This document shows, in pieces, positions 1-5,250 of a stretch of 5,250 nt of DNA (position 1 is the first letter of the stretch; every line of letters begins with the position of its first letter). Source of the DNA: Actinobacteria bacterium RBG_16_64_13 (GTDB taxonomy: Bacteria; Actinomycetota; Thermoleophilia; RBG-16-64-13); the NCBI GenBank assembly GCA_001768675.1, contig MELN01000006.1, positions 77,391 through 82,640 on the forward strand, written 5' to 3'. Below the pieces are notes generated by a model. The model had not been told where the DNA came from. It did not search any database and was given only the letters and a program-made list of their open reading frames with translations. The position numbers and the translations under genes are program-made.

Positions 1-426
1 ATTGTCAGCACCGTGTCACGACTGCTGCTGGGTAAGTTCGGGATTCTTCCGCAGCGGCCCTTGGACTGGTTCCCGCTCTGTCGGATCTTTGAGTTCTCGC
101 TGGGGATATGGTTAGGCACCGTGTTGCCGAAGTGGACCTATGACTTTGGTCGGGGATGGGGCCCGGCACGTACTGCCGTGCTGTTCGTGGGCGCACTGTC
201 GTTCCCGCTCTTTCTGGTTCACTATCCGTTGCTCCGTGTGGTCCGCTATCTGGACGACTACGGGGTAGACCGGCCGACGGCCATCGGTTGTTTTCTTGTC
301 TTTGCGCTGCTCATGAGCTGGATCGTACTTGTGATCGACAGAAGAATCCCGCGAGCGCGTATTCTCGGGGGGCGCAGAGAGCAGCGACATCGAATCACCG
401 GCCACCCGCATACGAAGACGCGCTAG
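1..426 (+). CDS. Acyltransferase-3 family membrane protein, C-terminal part (5' end outside window)
   Basis: This is the last 141 residues of an integral-membrane acyltransferase of the OafA/YrhL-like acyltransferase-3 family. Members usually have about 350-400 residues and 10 or so membrane helices, and move an acyl group, often acetyl, onto a surface or secreted sugar. The frame is open from base 1, so the gene starts before the window; the GTG at 13 is an internal Val codon. Visible family signatures are the helix FEFSLGIWLG (residues about 30-39), the helix with LSFPLFLVHYP (about 66-76, matching the family's S-x-P-x-Y/F-L-x-H-x-P pattern) and a last helix (about 96-113) followed by D-R-R-I-P. 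A basic cytoplasmic tail of about 25 residues ends the protein. The catalytic N-terminal His region is not in view. It converges on the glycosyltransferase genes; modification of the same glycan is inferred. The family call is firm; the acceptor is unknown. Confidence 0.88.
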   Translation: MVSTVSRLLLGKFGILPQRPLDWFPLCRIFEFSLGIWLGTVLPKWTYDFGRGWGPARTAVLFVGALSFPLFLVHYPLLRVVRYLDDYGVDRPTAIGCFLVFALLMSWIVLVIDRRIPRARILGGRREQRHRITGHPHTKTR

Positions 427-564
427 CCTCGGCGGCGGCGCCAGAAGTGCGTGTGCGGCGCCTTCCGGGGGCGACGCCTCTTCGGCTCGATCGCCTGCTC
501 AAACGCGGCGATTATGTCTGCAACTAGAGCAAGGCCGAGATCGGACGCGAGGGGCTTCCGTTGT
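427..564. other. Convergent intergenic gap, no clear function
   Basis: These 138 bases lie between the stop codons of the rightward acyltransferase and the leftward glycosyltransferase. Two weak inverted repeats are visible: GGCGCC occurs twice near 434-464, and GGCGA (470-474) can pair with TCGCC (491-495). Neither is followed by a T-run on either strand, so no intrinsic terminator is called. Open frames cross the gap but match nothing I recognise. Confidence 0.6.
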
Positions 565-1722
565 TCACCTATCCTTGATCTGGCGCAGGCTGCAGGCTCT
601 ATCGATAACCTCCAGCCATCTGGCGGCAACCACCGGATAGTCCATGTTTGCCGCGGCGAAATCGCCGACCGCCTTCCCCAGGCGACCGACTCGGTCGGGA
701 TCCTCGACCAAAACCCGTAGCTGGTCGAGGATGGCCTCGGGGGACGAGGGCGGTACGAACAGGGCGGTCTCCCCATGCCGGAGAGGTACCAGTTTGGTGT
801 TCGAGCCAAGCCCCGCGATGATGGCTTTGCCGGCCGCCATGGTCTCCGCGACGGCCGTCGGGAACGCGCCAGGGTTCGTCAGGTCCGGGAAGACGACGAT
901 GTCGAGAGCTGCCAGAACCTCGGGAATGTCCGAATTGGGGATCATCCCGGTGACCTGCGTATTGGGGAGCTCATAGTCTTTCCCCGCCTCGGTAGATGTA
1001 AGCGTGCCACCGACGAACACGAACCGCAGGTCCGAGAGACCATGGTCGTTCATGGCGACCCGGGCGGCCTCGAGTAGGGAGGCGCTGCCCTTGTAGCGGG
1101 CGAGACGGCCGAGGTACCCAACGGCCACGTGGTTGTCCTTGAGCCCCAGACGAAGTCGCCCTTGTTCCCGACGATCTTCCGTATTTCGGAAGCGACCGAC
1201 ATCCACGGGCTTCGGGATAACGTGGATACGCTGCGGGGGGTAATCGTACTTGTCGACAAAGCGGCGGGCTCCCCCGGCGTTGAAGGTGATGATGCCCGCG
1301 ATATCGCTGAAAACGGATGACTCCCAGAGCGCCATCACTCGGTGCTTCGACCCGATGGGTATGACGTCGCCGGGGTCATAGTAGACGACGGGAATCCCGA
1401 GCCTTTTGGCCACAGAGTAGGTCTGGTAGCTCCTGGGGGTCAGCCACGAGAACGCGTTCTCGATGATCACATCGGGGGCCCATTCCCGCAGCTCGCGCGT
1501 GTAGGTGGGCATGAACGAAACGATCCCCCCACTCTCCTTGCGGGCGAACCGGACGGCCCGAGAGGGGAGAAGCTTGATCTCCATCCTGTCCGGGACCTCC
1601 GGAAGAGCTACCTCTGCCAACCTGGTCGCCTTGAGCAGGTCCCTGTCGTTGGGACTCAGATGGTCGGGCGCGAAGGAGGCGAACTGCAGATCGCCGCGCA
1701 GCTTCACCATCTCTATCCCCAT
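565..1722 (-). CDS. GT4-like glycosyltransferase (start uncertain, may lie upstream)
   Basis: A 385-residue retaining-type GT-B glycosyltransferase, probably cytosolic and acting at the inner membrane face on a lipid-linked glycan. The C-terminal donor-binding domain is clear: VAVGYLGRLARYKG (about 199-212, with Arg206 and Lys211 in the usual phosphate-contact positions), FVFVGG (about 234-239), and NPGAFPTAVAETMAAGKAII (283-302). Glu293 fits the second Glu of the EX7E motif, but the first Glu is replaced by Gly285. The N-terminal Rossmann half contains PDVIIENAF and GIPVVYYDPGD. The ATG at 1720-1722 has a good AAGGA site 7 bases upstream, but with this start the protein lacks the first beta-strand expected of the fold. 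The frame stays open upstream to the TAG at 1789-1791 and encodes a plausible strand (ITRIADSHEF). It lies 66 bases after the preceding glycosyltransferase gene and is probably co-transcribed with it. Donor and acceptor are unknown. Confidence 0.87.
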   Translation of the reverse strand: MGIEMVKLRGDLQFASFAPDHLSPNDRDLLKATRLAEVALPEVPDRMEIKLLPSRAVRFARKESGGIVSFMPTYTRELREWAPDVIIENAFSWLTPRSYQTYSVAKRLGIPVVYYDPGDVIPIGSKHRVMALWESSVFSDIAGIITFNAGGARRFVDKYDYPPQRIHVIPKPVDVGRFRNTEDRREQGRLRLGLKDNHVAVGYLGRLARYKGSASLLEAARVAMNDHGLSDLRFVFVGGTLTSTEAGKDYELPNTQVTGMIPNSDIPEVLAALDIVVFPDLTNPGAFPTAVAETMAAGKAIIAGLGSNTKLVPLRHGETALFVPPSSPEAILDQLRVLVEDPDRVGRLGKAVGDFAAANMDYPVVAARWLEVIDRACSLRQIKDR

Positions 1723-1729
1723 GCGGAGA

Positions 1730-1734
1730 TCCTT
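1730..1734 (-). promoter_or_regulatory. Ribosome binding site for the ATG at 1722
   Basis: AAGGA on the minus strand sits 7 bases before the ATG at 1722, a good Shine-Dalgarno sequence and spacing. It supports initiation there even though protein homology logic favours a more upstream start. Confidence 0.5.
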
Positions 1735-1788
1735 GTCCCCGCGATAGAGCTCCAGGAACTCATGTGAGTCTGCTATCCGCGTGATCGA

Positions 1789-3075
1789 CTACTCCCCATC
1801 CGCGCCGGCCGGCTGGTATTTACGCGGCCGCTTGCACCGCCGAGCATCCTCGAAAGCGGCGAGCGTCCGCGCGACAAGCGCCTCGACGGAGAACTCCTCG
1901 CGCACTCGGCGCGCGCCACATTCTCCCATCTGCTGAGCGATGGTGGGGTGCGCTGCCAGGTCGGAGAGCCTCCCCACCAGCCTTTCGGCGTCCCGTCCCG
2001 GTACGACGAACCCGGTAGTCCCCTCCTGGACCAACTCGGCATTGCCGCCAGAATCGCTGCAAACGACCGGAATTCCCGCGGCCATGTACTCAAGGATAGA
2101 GTTGGAGCACCCCTCAGCGTGGCGACGGGGGTTTGTGAGGAGAACCCCGATGTCGGCGGTTGACAGCAAGGGCGCCACCTCCGTCATTTCTGGGACAAAC
2201 TCAAGCGACCCTTCGGCGACGAGATCGCTCCCTTCGCTCATGAGCCGTGGACGCTCCGGCCCATCACCCACTGCCAGGAACCGCCATTTGCCGCGGTCTC
2301 TCTCCGCCATCAGCCGGACCACGGCCAAGTACAGGTCCCAGTCTTTCATCTGGTGCATGCGCGCAGCCATGACGACTATGATCGGCGACCCCGACAAAGG
2401 CGCACGACTCCGGGGAACGAGTCTTGACCGGTCGAATCCATTGGGAATGACCCGGCCCTTCGACGATCGGAGCCGCAATGTCGCAAGGCCTGCGGCACTG
2501 TTGGCGATAACGATGTCGCTGAACCGAAGTCCCAGCTTGGCCTTGTGGTAGTTGTCCCTTCGTATCGAAGCCCCGCGCATGCGGGAATCCACCAGAGGGA
2601 TCCCCAGCGCTGCACAAGCTGGACCGGCGGCTACGGGCGCCATCCAGCCCTGTGTATATACCAGGTCGGGTTTGGAAGCGTGCAGATGCCGCCACAGCTT
2701 GAGGGCCGGTGTGGCGTCGAAGCGCCACAGGCGCTCCGAAACCGTGACGGGAATGCCGGCTTCCCTGAGCGGCTCTGCCCATACCCCCGGCGTCAGTGAC
2801 CAGATCTGAGGCTGCCACTCGGGAGGAAGGTTCATGGCCAGCAAGGCCAGCTGCCTTTCCGCGCCTCCGTTGCTCAGCGAATCGACGACGAGCAGAACCC
2901 GATGTGCGGACTCAGGCCTCTCAGCCTCGCTCGCGACCACGGCTCCGTAGGCCGGTCCATCGGTATGGTCGTGTCTCAAACGGTCTTCGCGAATACCGTT
3001 GTAGCTATCCACAGCAAGAACCTGCCATTGGTCCGTGTTGCTGAGCCGTCTTCCGAGGAGCATGTCAGATACCAT
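1789..3075 (-). CDS. GT4 family glycosyltransferase, first gene of leftward pair
   Basis: A 428-residue GT-B fold glycosyltransferase of family GT4 (GT1/GT4 Pfam type), expected to use a nucleotide-sugar donor and a lipid-linked or glycan acceptor at the cytoplasmic membrane face. The N-terminal domain opens with HRVLLVVDSLSNGGAERQ (58-75), the classic strand plus GGAE loop. Further hallmarks are VIANSA (188-193), VIPNGFD (209-215), AARMHQMKD (237-245, Arg239 and Lys244), LAVGDGPER (267-275) and an intact EX7E motif in EGCSNSILE (Glu321, Glu329) followed by AAGIPVV. The fold ends near residue 410 with a basic tail. About 57 polar residues precede the first strand, with no signal peptide or membrane helix. 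The ATG at 3075 and one at 3063 both lack a clear ribosome site; GTG at 2940 would trim most of the extension but has GGAG only 2 bases away. The start is therefore uncertain, while the family is secure. Confidence 0.93.
   Translation of the reverse strand: MVSDMLLGRRLSNTDQWQVLAVDSYNGIREDRLRHDHTDGPAYGAVVASEAERPESAHRVLLVVDSLSNGGAERQLALLAMNLPPEWQPQIWSLTPGVWAEPLREAGIPVTVSERLWRFDATPALKLWRHLHASKPDLVYTQGWMAPVAAGPACAALGIPLVDSRMRGASIRRDNYHKAKLGLRFSDIVIANSAAGLATLRLRSSKGRVIPNGFDRSRLVPRSRAPLSGSPIIVVMAARMHQMKDWDLYLAVVRLMAERDRGKWRFLAVGDGPERPRLMSEGSDLVAEGSLEFVPEMTEVAPLLSTADIGVLLTNPRRHAEGCSNSILEYMAAGIPVVCSDSGGNAELVQEGTTGFVVPGRDAERLVGRLSDLAAHPTIAQQMGECGARRVREEFSVEALVARTLAAFEDARRCKRPRKYQPAGADGE
1792..1797 (-). 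promoter_or_regulatory. Candidate Shine-Dalgarno for an upstream non-ATG start
   Basis: GGGGAG on the minus strand overlaps the last codons of the upstream glycosyltransferase gene. It lies 6 bases before an in-frame ATC (1785-1783) and 9 before an ACG. Starting there would add the missing first beta-strand to the downstream protein. Initiation at ATC is rare in bacteria, so this stays a hypothesis; GGGGAG may simply be the Gly-Glu codons of the upstream gene. Confidence 0.25.
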
Positions 3076-3202
3076 AGCAGTTGTCGTCCCATGTGCTCAA
3101 TCTGGAGAGCGGAGCGGCGGAGATAGAGGTCGGCGGAGTTGTTATGCTGGTCGCAGAGAGCGAGGGTGGCAGACCAACGGTAGCGAGAGTCAAGATACTG
3201 TG
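3076..3202. promoter_or_regulatory. Divergent intergenic region, presumed promoters for both directions
   Basis: These 127 bases separate the leftward glycosyltransferase start from the rightward methyltransferase start, so they probably carry both promoters. No convincing paired -35/-10 boxes are visible on either strand. GCGGAG occurs three times on the plus strand (3109-3114, 3117-3122, 3133-3138) at spacings of 8 and 16 bases within a purine-rich tract. The role is inferred from gene orientation alone. Confidence 0.4.
3132..3138 (+). promoter_or_regulatory. Ribosome binding site of possible leader ORF
   Basis: GGCGGAG sits 5 bases before an ATG at 3144. It is the strongest Shine-Dalgarno match near the 5' end of the rightward genes, stronger than anything just before the methyltransferase ATG at 3203. 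Confidence 0.35.
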
Positions 3203-3203
3203 A
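3144..3203 (+). CDS. Possible 19-residue leader peptide coupled to the methyltransferase
   Basis: A short ORF, MLVAESEGGRPTVARVKIL, has a good Shine-Dalgarno sequence 5 bases before its ATG. Its TGA overlaps the methyltransferase ATG as TGATG (3201-3205), the layout of translationally coupled genes. The frame stays open back to a TAG at 3075-3077, and a GTG at 3093 would give 36 residues but has no ribosome site. I recognise no family. It may be chance in GC-rich DNA, or a device that lets ribosomes reach the methyltransferase start, which has only a weak site of its own. Confidence 0.25.
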   Translation: MLVAESEGGRPTVARVKIL

Positions 3204-4108
3204 TGGGCCCTATACGACAGGTTGGGGAGAGACCGGCCGACGCGCGGAGGCGCGCGAAGCAAGACTACGAATGCGTTCATCCGCAGAAGGTCCGTCGTCT
3301 CCTTGAGTTGCCTATGGTCTCGAACATGCCCGAATGGCGCCTGCTGGACGTGGGGTGCGGCTATCACTACCCTCAGGTTGCCCTCTTTGAAGGGAAGGTC
3401 GGACTCATCTGCGGTGTCGATATCGAGCAGGTATTCTTTCGGGACGGTTGGCTGCGGACTGTGGTCCAAAGGTCCCGCGAGCACGGCCTACTGAGGGGGG
3501 CCAAACGAGGCACCCAAACATACCTGTACTACGTCGAGTACTACAGGCACCTCCGGCGTCTGGCCGGAATCGAGGAGGGGCGGCATTCCCACTACGCACT
3601 CTCCAGCTACGATGGTGGGCGGTTCCCGTATCCTGACGGCTCCTTTGACGTGGTCACCTCGAACGCCGTGCTCGAGCACGTTCTGAATCTAGAGGGCTTT
3701 GTTTCGGAATGTCACCGAGTACTCGCTCCTGGCGGCTGTGTGGACATGTGGTGGCACAACTTCTACTGCCCCTCGGGCAGCCATCTGCCCCGCCAGGTTC
3801 GCGAGCGCAGCCCCTGGGGGCATGTGACCGGGGACGTGGTCGTGAAGATGAAGGACCTCAATCGCAAGAAGCCAAAGGAAATTGAAGAGGCCTTTGGCCG
3901 TCAGTTCAGAATCGTTCGTCTCTTCCGCTCCGATGCGATGCACCGGCAGTTTGGCGATCCCGGGTTCACGTCAGAGGCAGCGGAACGTCTTGACCATGAT
4001 TGGCGTGACAGACTTGATGACCTGCCGGATGACCTCTTGACGACAACGGGCTATGTGATCCAGGCTCAGAAGTCTCCGCCGGTCACCGGTGCGCTCCATG
4101 ACGACTAG
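3203..4108 (+). CDS. Class I SAM-dependent methyltransferase
   Basis: A 301-residue methyltransferase with a Rossmann-type SAM fold, expected in the cytosol to methylate a sugar or another component of the glycan made by the locus. Motif I is LLDVGCG (47-53); the acidic residue ending strand 2 is Asp73 in GVDIE; the post-strand-4 segment is FDVVTSNAVLEHV (148-160); and CHRVLAPGG (170-178) is the typical turn before strand 5. Then follow MWWHNFYCPSGSH and SPWGHV, a His/Pro/Trp pattern seen in methyltransferases of polysaccharide clusters. Between strand 2 and strand 4 lies a longer than usual insert with a Tyr-rich piece (TYLYYVEYYRHLRR, 106-119), perhaps for the acceptor. The same frame is open back to ATGs at 3062 and 3035, but those 47-56 extra residues are Arg/Gly/Ser-rich, look non-coding and would overlap the divergent gene, so 3203 is chosen. 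The 3' end overlaps the next gene by 11 bases. Confidence 0.88.
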   Translation: MGPIRQVGERPADARRRAKQDYECVHPQKVRRLLELPMVSNMPEWRLLDVGCGYHYPQVALFEGKVGLICGVDIEQVFFRDGWLRTVVQRSREHGLLRGAKRGTQTYLYYVEYYRHLRRLAGIEEGRHSHYALSSYDGGRFPYPDGSFDVVTSNAVLEHVLNLEGFVSECHRVLAPGGCVDMWWHNFYCPSGSHLPRQVRERSPWGHVTGDVVVKMKDLNRKKPKEIEEAFGRQFRIVRLFRSDAMHRQFGDPGFTSEAAERLDHDWRDRLDDLPDDLLTTTGYVIQAQKSPPVTGALHDD

Positions 4109-5250
4109 CACGCTGCATGTAGTCTTTCTCACCTTCTCCACAGGGTTTCCCCACGGGATGGCGGCGACATATCGCATCAAGCTTCTTGCCAAGGCGCTGG
4201 ATGAGGCGGGAGTGCAAAGTGGCGTGCTGTGCACACGCGCGATCGACCGTCCGGGATCGCCTCGGAACAACGCTGCGCGGGGTGTGGATTCGGGCATCTG
4301 GTTCGAGTACACACCTGGGAGTTCCCTACGCAGCACGACATTCGTCGGCCGCAGATGGTCGGCCGCACGGGGGTTCGTCGTAGCGCTGCGCCGACTCCGG
4401 ACGCTCAGACGGCAGGGGAGGCTCGACTGCGTCTATGTGTACGGATACGCGTCCAACTGGAACTTCAGGTCCTGGGCCCTCGCACACCTCACGAGGCTGA
4501 TGCGAATCCCGCTCGTCACCGACGTCGTCGAATTGCCCTGGGGTTTGAAGGAGAAGCCGAGCCTGGTGGAGTCGCGCACCTCTTCCCTCGCGCCCTTTAG
4601 CGGCGCCGTCTCCATATCCGAGAAGCTCGAGATATGGGCAAAAGGCGAGTGTTCCAGGACAAACAAGCCGTACATCGGGCTCAGAGTCCCCGCGCTGGTG
4701 GATACGCGAGAGTTCCCGGCCACGGTGCCGGTCCTCGCCGAGCTCCAAGTGCTCCTTTCTATCGCGCCGGAGTACGTGGAATCAGTCCGTTTTGTTCGGA
4801 AAGCCATGGAAAGCGTGTGGCTCGCTCACCCAGACTGTCGCCTCGTGGTCACCGGGATAGACCGCGCGGATCCTCATTCTGCCCCGATCCTCGCGGCCGG
4901 TGTGCTCGATGGCGACCCAAGAGTCGTCGTCGCCGGTTATCTGTCGAGGGCAGACCTCGCGGCGGCATACCAGCGGTCATTCGCGCTCCTGGCCCCGCTC
5001 TTCGGCGATCCCCGGTCGGAAGCGCGCTTCCCGACCAAGATCGCCGAGTATCTGGCGGCCGGCCGCCCGGTGGTTACATCCAAAGTGGGCGAGATCGGGC
5101 GGATCCTCCGCCATGGTGTGACGGCCATGTTGGCGGAGCCGGGCGACGCGGAATCATTTGCGGAATGCATCCGATCGATCCTCGCCGACGGTGAGCTGGC
5201 GGCGCGCGTAGCCTCCGAAGGTCGATCTCTTGCCCAACGGGAGTTTGACT
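4098..5250 (+). CDS. GT4-like glycosyltransferase, partial (3' end outside window)
   Basis: The frame is open for 384 codons from ATG 4098 to the right edge with no stop, so the gene continues beyond the window. It is GT-B like: an N-terminal strand and loop LHVVFLTFSTGFPHGMAATYR (residues 6-26), a helix LLAKALDEAG, CVYVYGYAS (111-119), LVTDVVELPWG (139-149) and AVSISEKLE (170-178). The C-terminal domain has HPDCRLVVTG (244-253), VVVAGYLSRADLAAAY (276-291), and RFPTKIAEYLAAGRPVVTS (310-328) then VGEI and EPGD, a normal GT4 donor-site layout with Glu317 as the second Glu of EX7E. The first Glu is not in register (Ala309), and the strand that normally carries Gly-Arg...Lys reads VLLSIAPEYVESVRF (218-232), without them. 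Little of the protein should be missing, since the last residues seen match the family's closing helix. There is no clear ribosome site; the 11-base overlap suggests coupling to the methyltransferase. Sugar specificity is unknown. Confidence 0.88.
   Translation, partial: MTTSTLHVVFLTFSTGFPHGMAATYRIKLLAKALDEAGVQSGVLCTRAIDRPGSPRNNAARGVDSGIWFEYTPGSSLRSTTFVGRRWSAARGFVVALRRLRTLRRQGRLDCVYVYGYASNWNFRSWALAHLTRLMRIPLVTDVVELPWGLKEKPSLVESRTSSLAPFSGAVSISEKLEIWAKGECSRTNKPYIGLRVPALVDTREFPATVPVLAELQVLLSIAPEYVESVRFVRKAMESVWLAHPDCRLVVTGIDRADPHSAPILAAGVLDGDPRVVVAGYLSRADLAAAYQRSFALLAPLFGDPRSEARFPTKIAEYLAAGRPVVTSKVGEIGRILRHGVTAMLAEPGDAESFAECIRSILADGELAARVASEGRSLAQREFD

Noticed and set aside
13..15. GTG at 13 as the start of the acyltransferase gene
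   Set aside because: The frame is open to base 1, and a full acyltransferase-3 protein needs some 200 more N-terminal residues.
427..500. Inverted repeats GGCGCC...GGCGCC and GGCGA...TCGCC as a terminator
   Set aside because: Stems are only 5-6 pairs and neither strand has a following T-run; GC-rich DNA gives such stems by chance.
423..809. Minus-strand open frame of 128 codons whose tail reads like an amphipathic helix
   Set aside because: Most of it overlaps the glycosyltransferase in another frame, its start is inside that gene, and the tail turns Arg/Pro-rich. It looks like a GC-driven shadow frame.
1940..2551. Plus-strand open frame of 203 codons opposite the first leftward glycosyltransferase
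   Set aside because: It lacks recognisable motifs and has Ser/Arg/Pro-rich composition typical of an antisense frame in GC-rich coding DNA.
3062..3100. Frame reading MSDTIAVVVPC, like the start of a GT2 glycosyltransferase or an upstream methyltransferase start
   Set aside because: The resemblance ends after about 11 residues and becomes Arg/Gly/Ser-rich. The ATG has GAGGAG only one base away, and it would overlap the divergent gene.
3188..3193. TTGACT on the minus strand as a -35 box for the leftward genes
   Set aside because: No acceptable -10 hexamer lies 16-18 bases downstream; the sequence there is GC-rich (GCCACC).
4229..5194. Plus- and minus-strand open frames of 120-190 codons across 4229-5194
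   Set aside because: They are Arg/Pro/Ser-rich shadows of the frame starting at 4098, which alone gives a recognisable glycosyltransferase.

Overview
The window is GC-rich bacterial DNA, densely coding, with codons strongly biased to G or C at the third position. No rRNA, tRNA or mobile element is present to place the host, so taxonomy is left at 'GC-rich bacterium'. The gene content is that of a surface-polysaccharide locus (O-antigen, capsule or exopolysaccharide type): an acyltransferase-3 membrane protein, three GT4-like (GT-B fold) glycosyltransferases and one class I SAM-dependent methyltransferase. I see no CRISPR array, phage gene, toxin-antitoxin pair or transposase.

Layout. (1) The 3' end of an acyltransferase-3 gene runs rightward from before the left edge to 426. 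(2) A 138-base convergent gap follows, with no convincing terminator. (3) Two glycosyltransferase genes run leftward: 3075 to 1789 is transcribed first, then 1722 to 565. They share one reading frame, separated by a TAG at 1789-1791. (4) A 127-base divergent region (3076-3202) should carry the promoters for both directions; it holds three copies of GCGGAG and a possible 19-codon leader ORF. (5) A methyltransferase (3203-4108) runs rightward and overlaps by 11 bases a third glycosyltransferase (4098 to the right edge). That last gene has no stop codon in the window, so it runs off the edge.

Inferred joint role: the glycosyltransferases would add sugars in order to a lipid-linked repeat unit at the cytoplasmic membrane face, the methyltransferase would methylate a sugar or cap the chain, and the membrane acyltransferase would add an acyl (often O-acetyl) group. 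The sugars, linkages and final polymer cannot be read from the sequence.

Main points for a second look: the 565-1722 gene seems to lack its first beta-strand when started at its only good ATG, while the missing strand is encoded just upstream in frame behind a good Shine-Dalgarno; the 4098 glycosyltransferase lacks the usual Arg/Lys donor-binding motif; and the methyltransferase start overlaps, as TGATG, a short ORF with a strong ribosome binding site. No wholly new system is evident.
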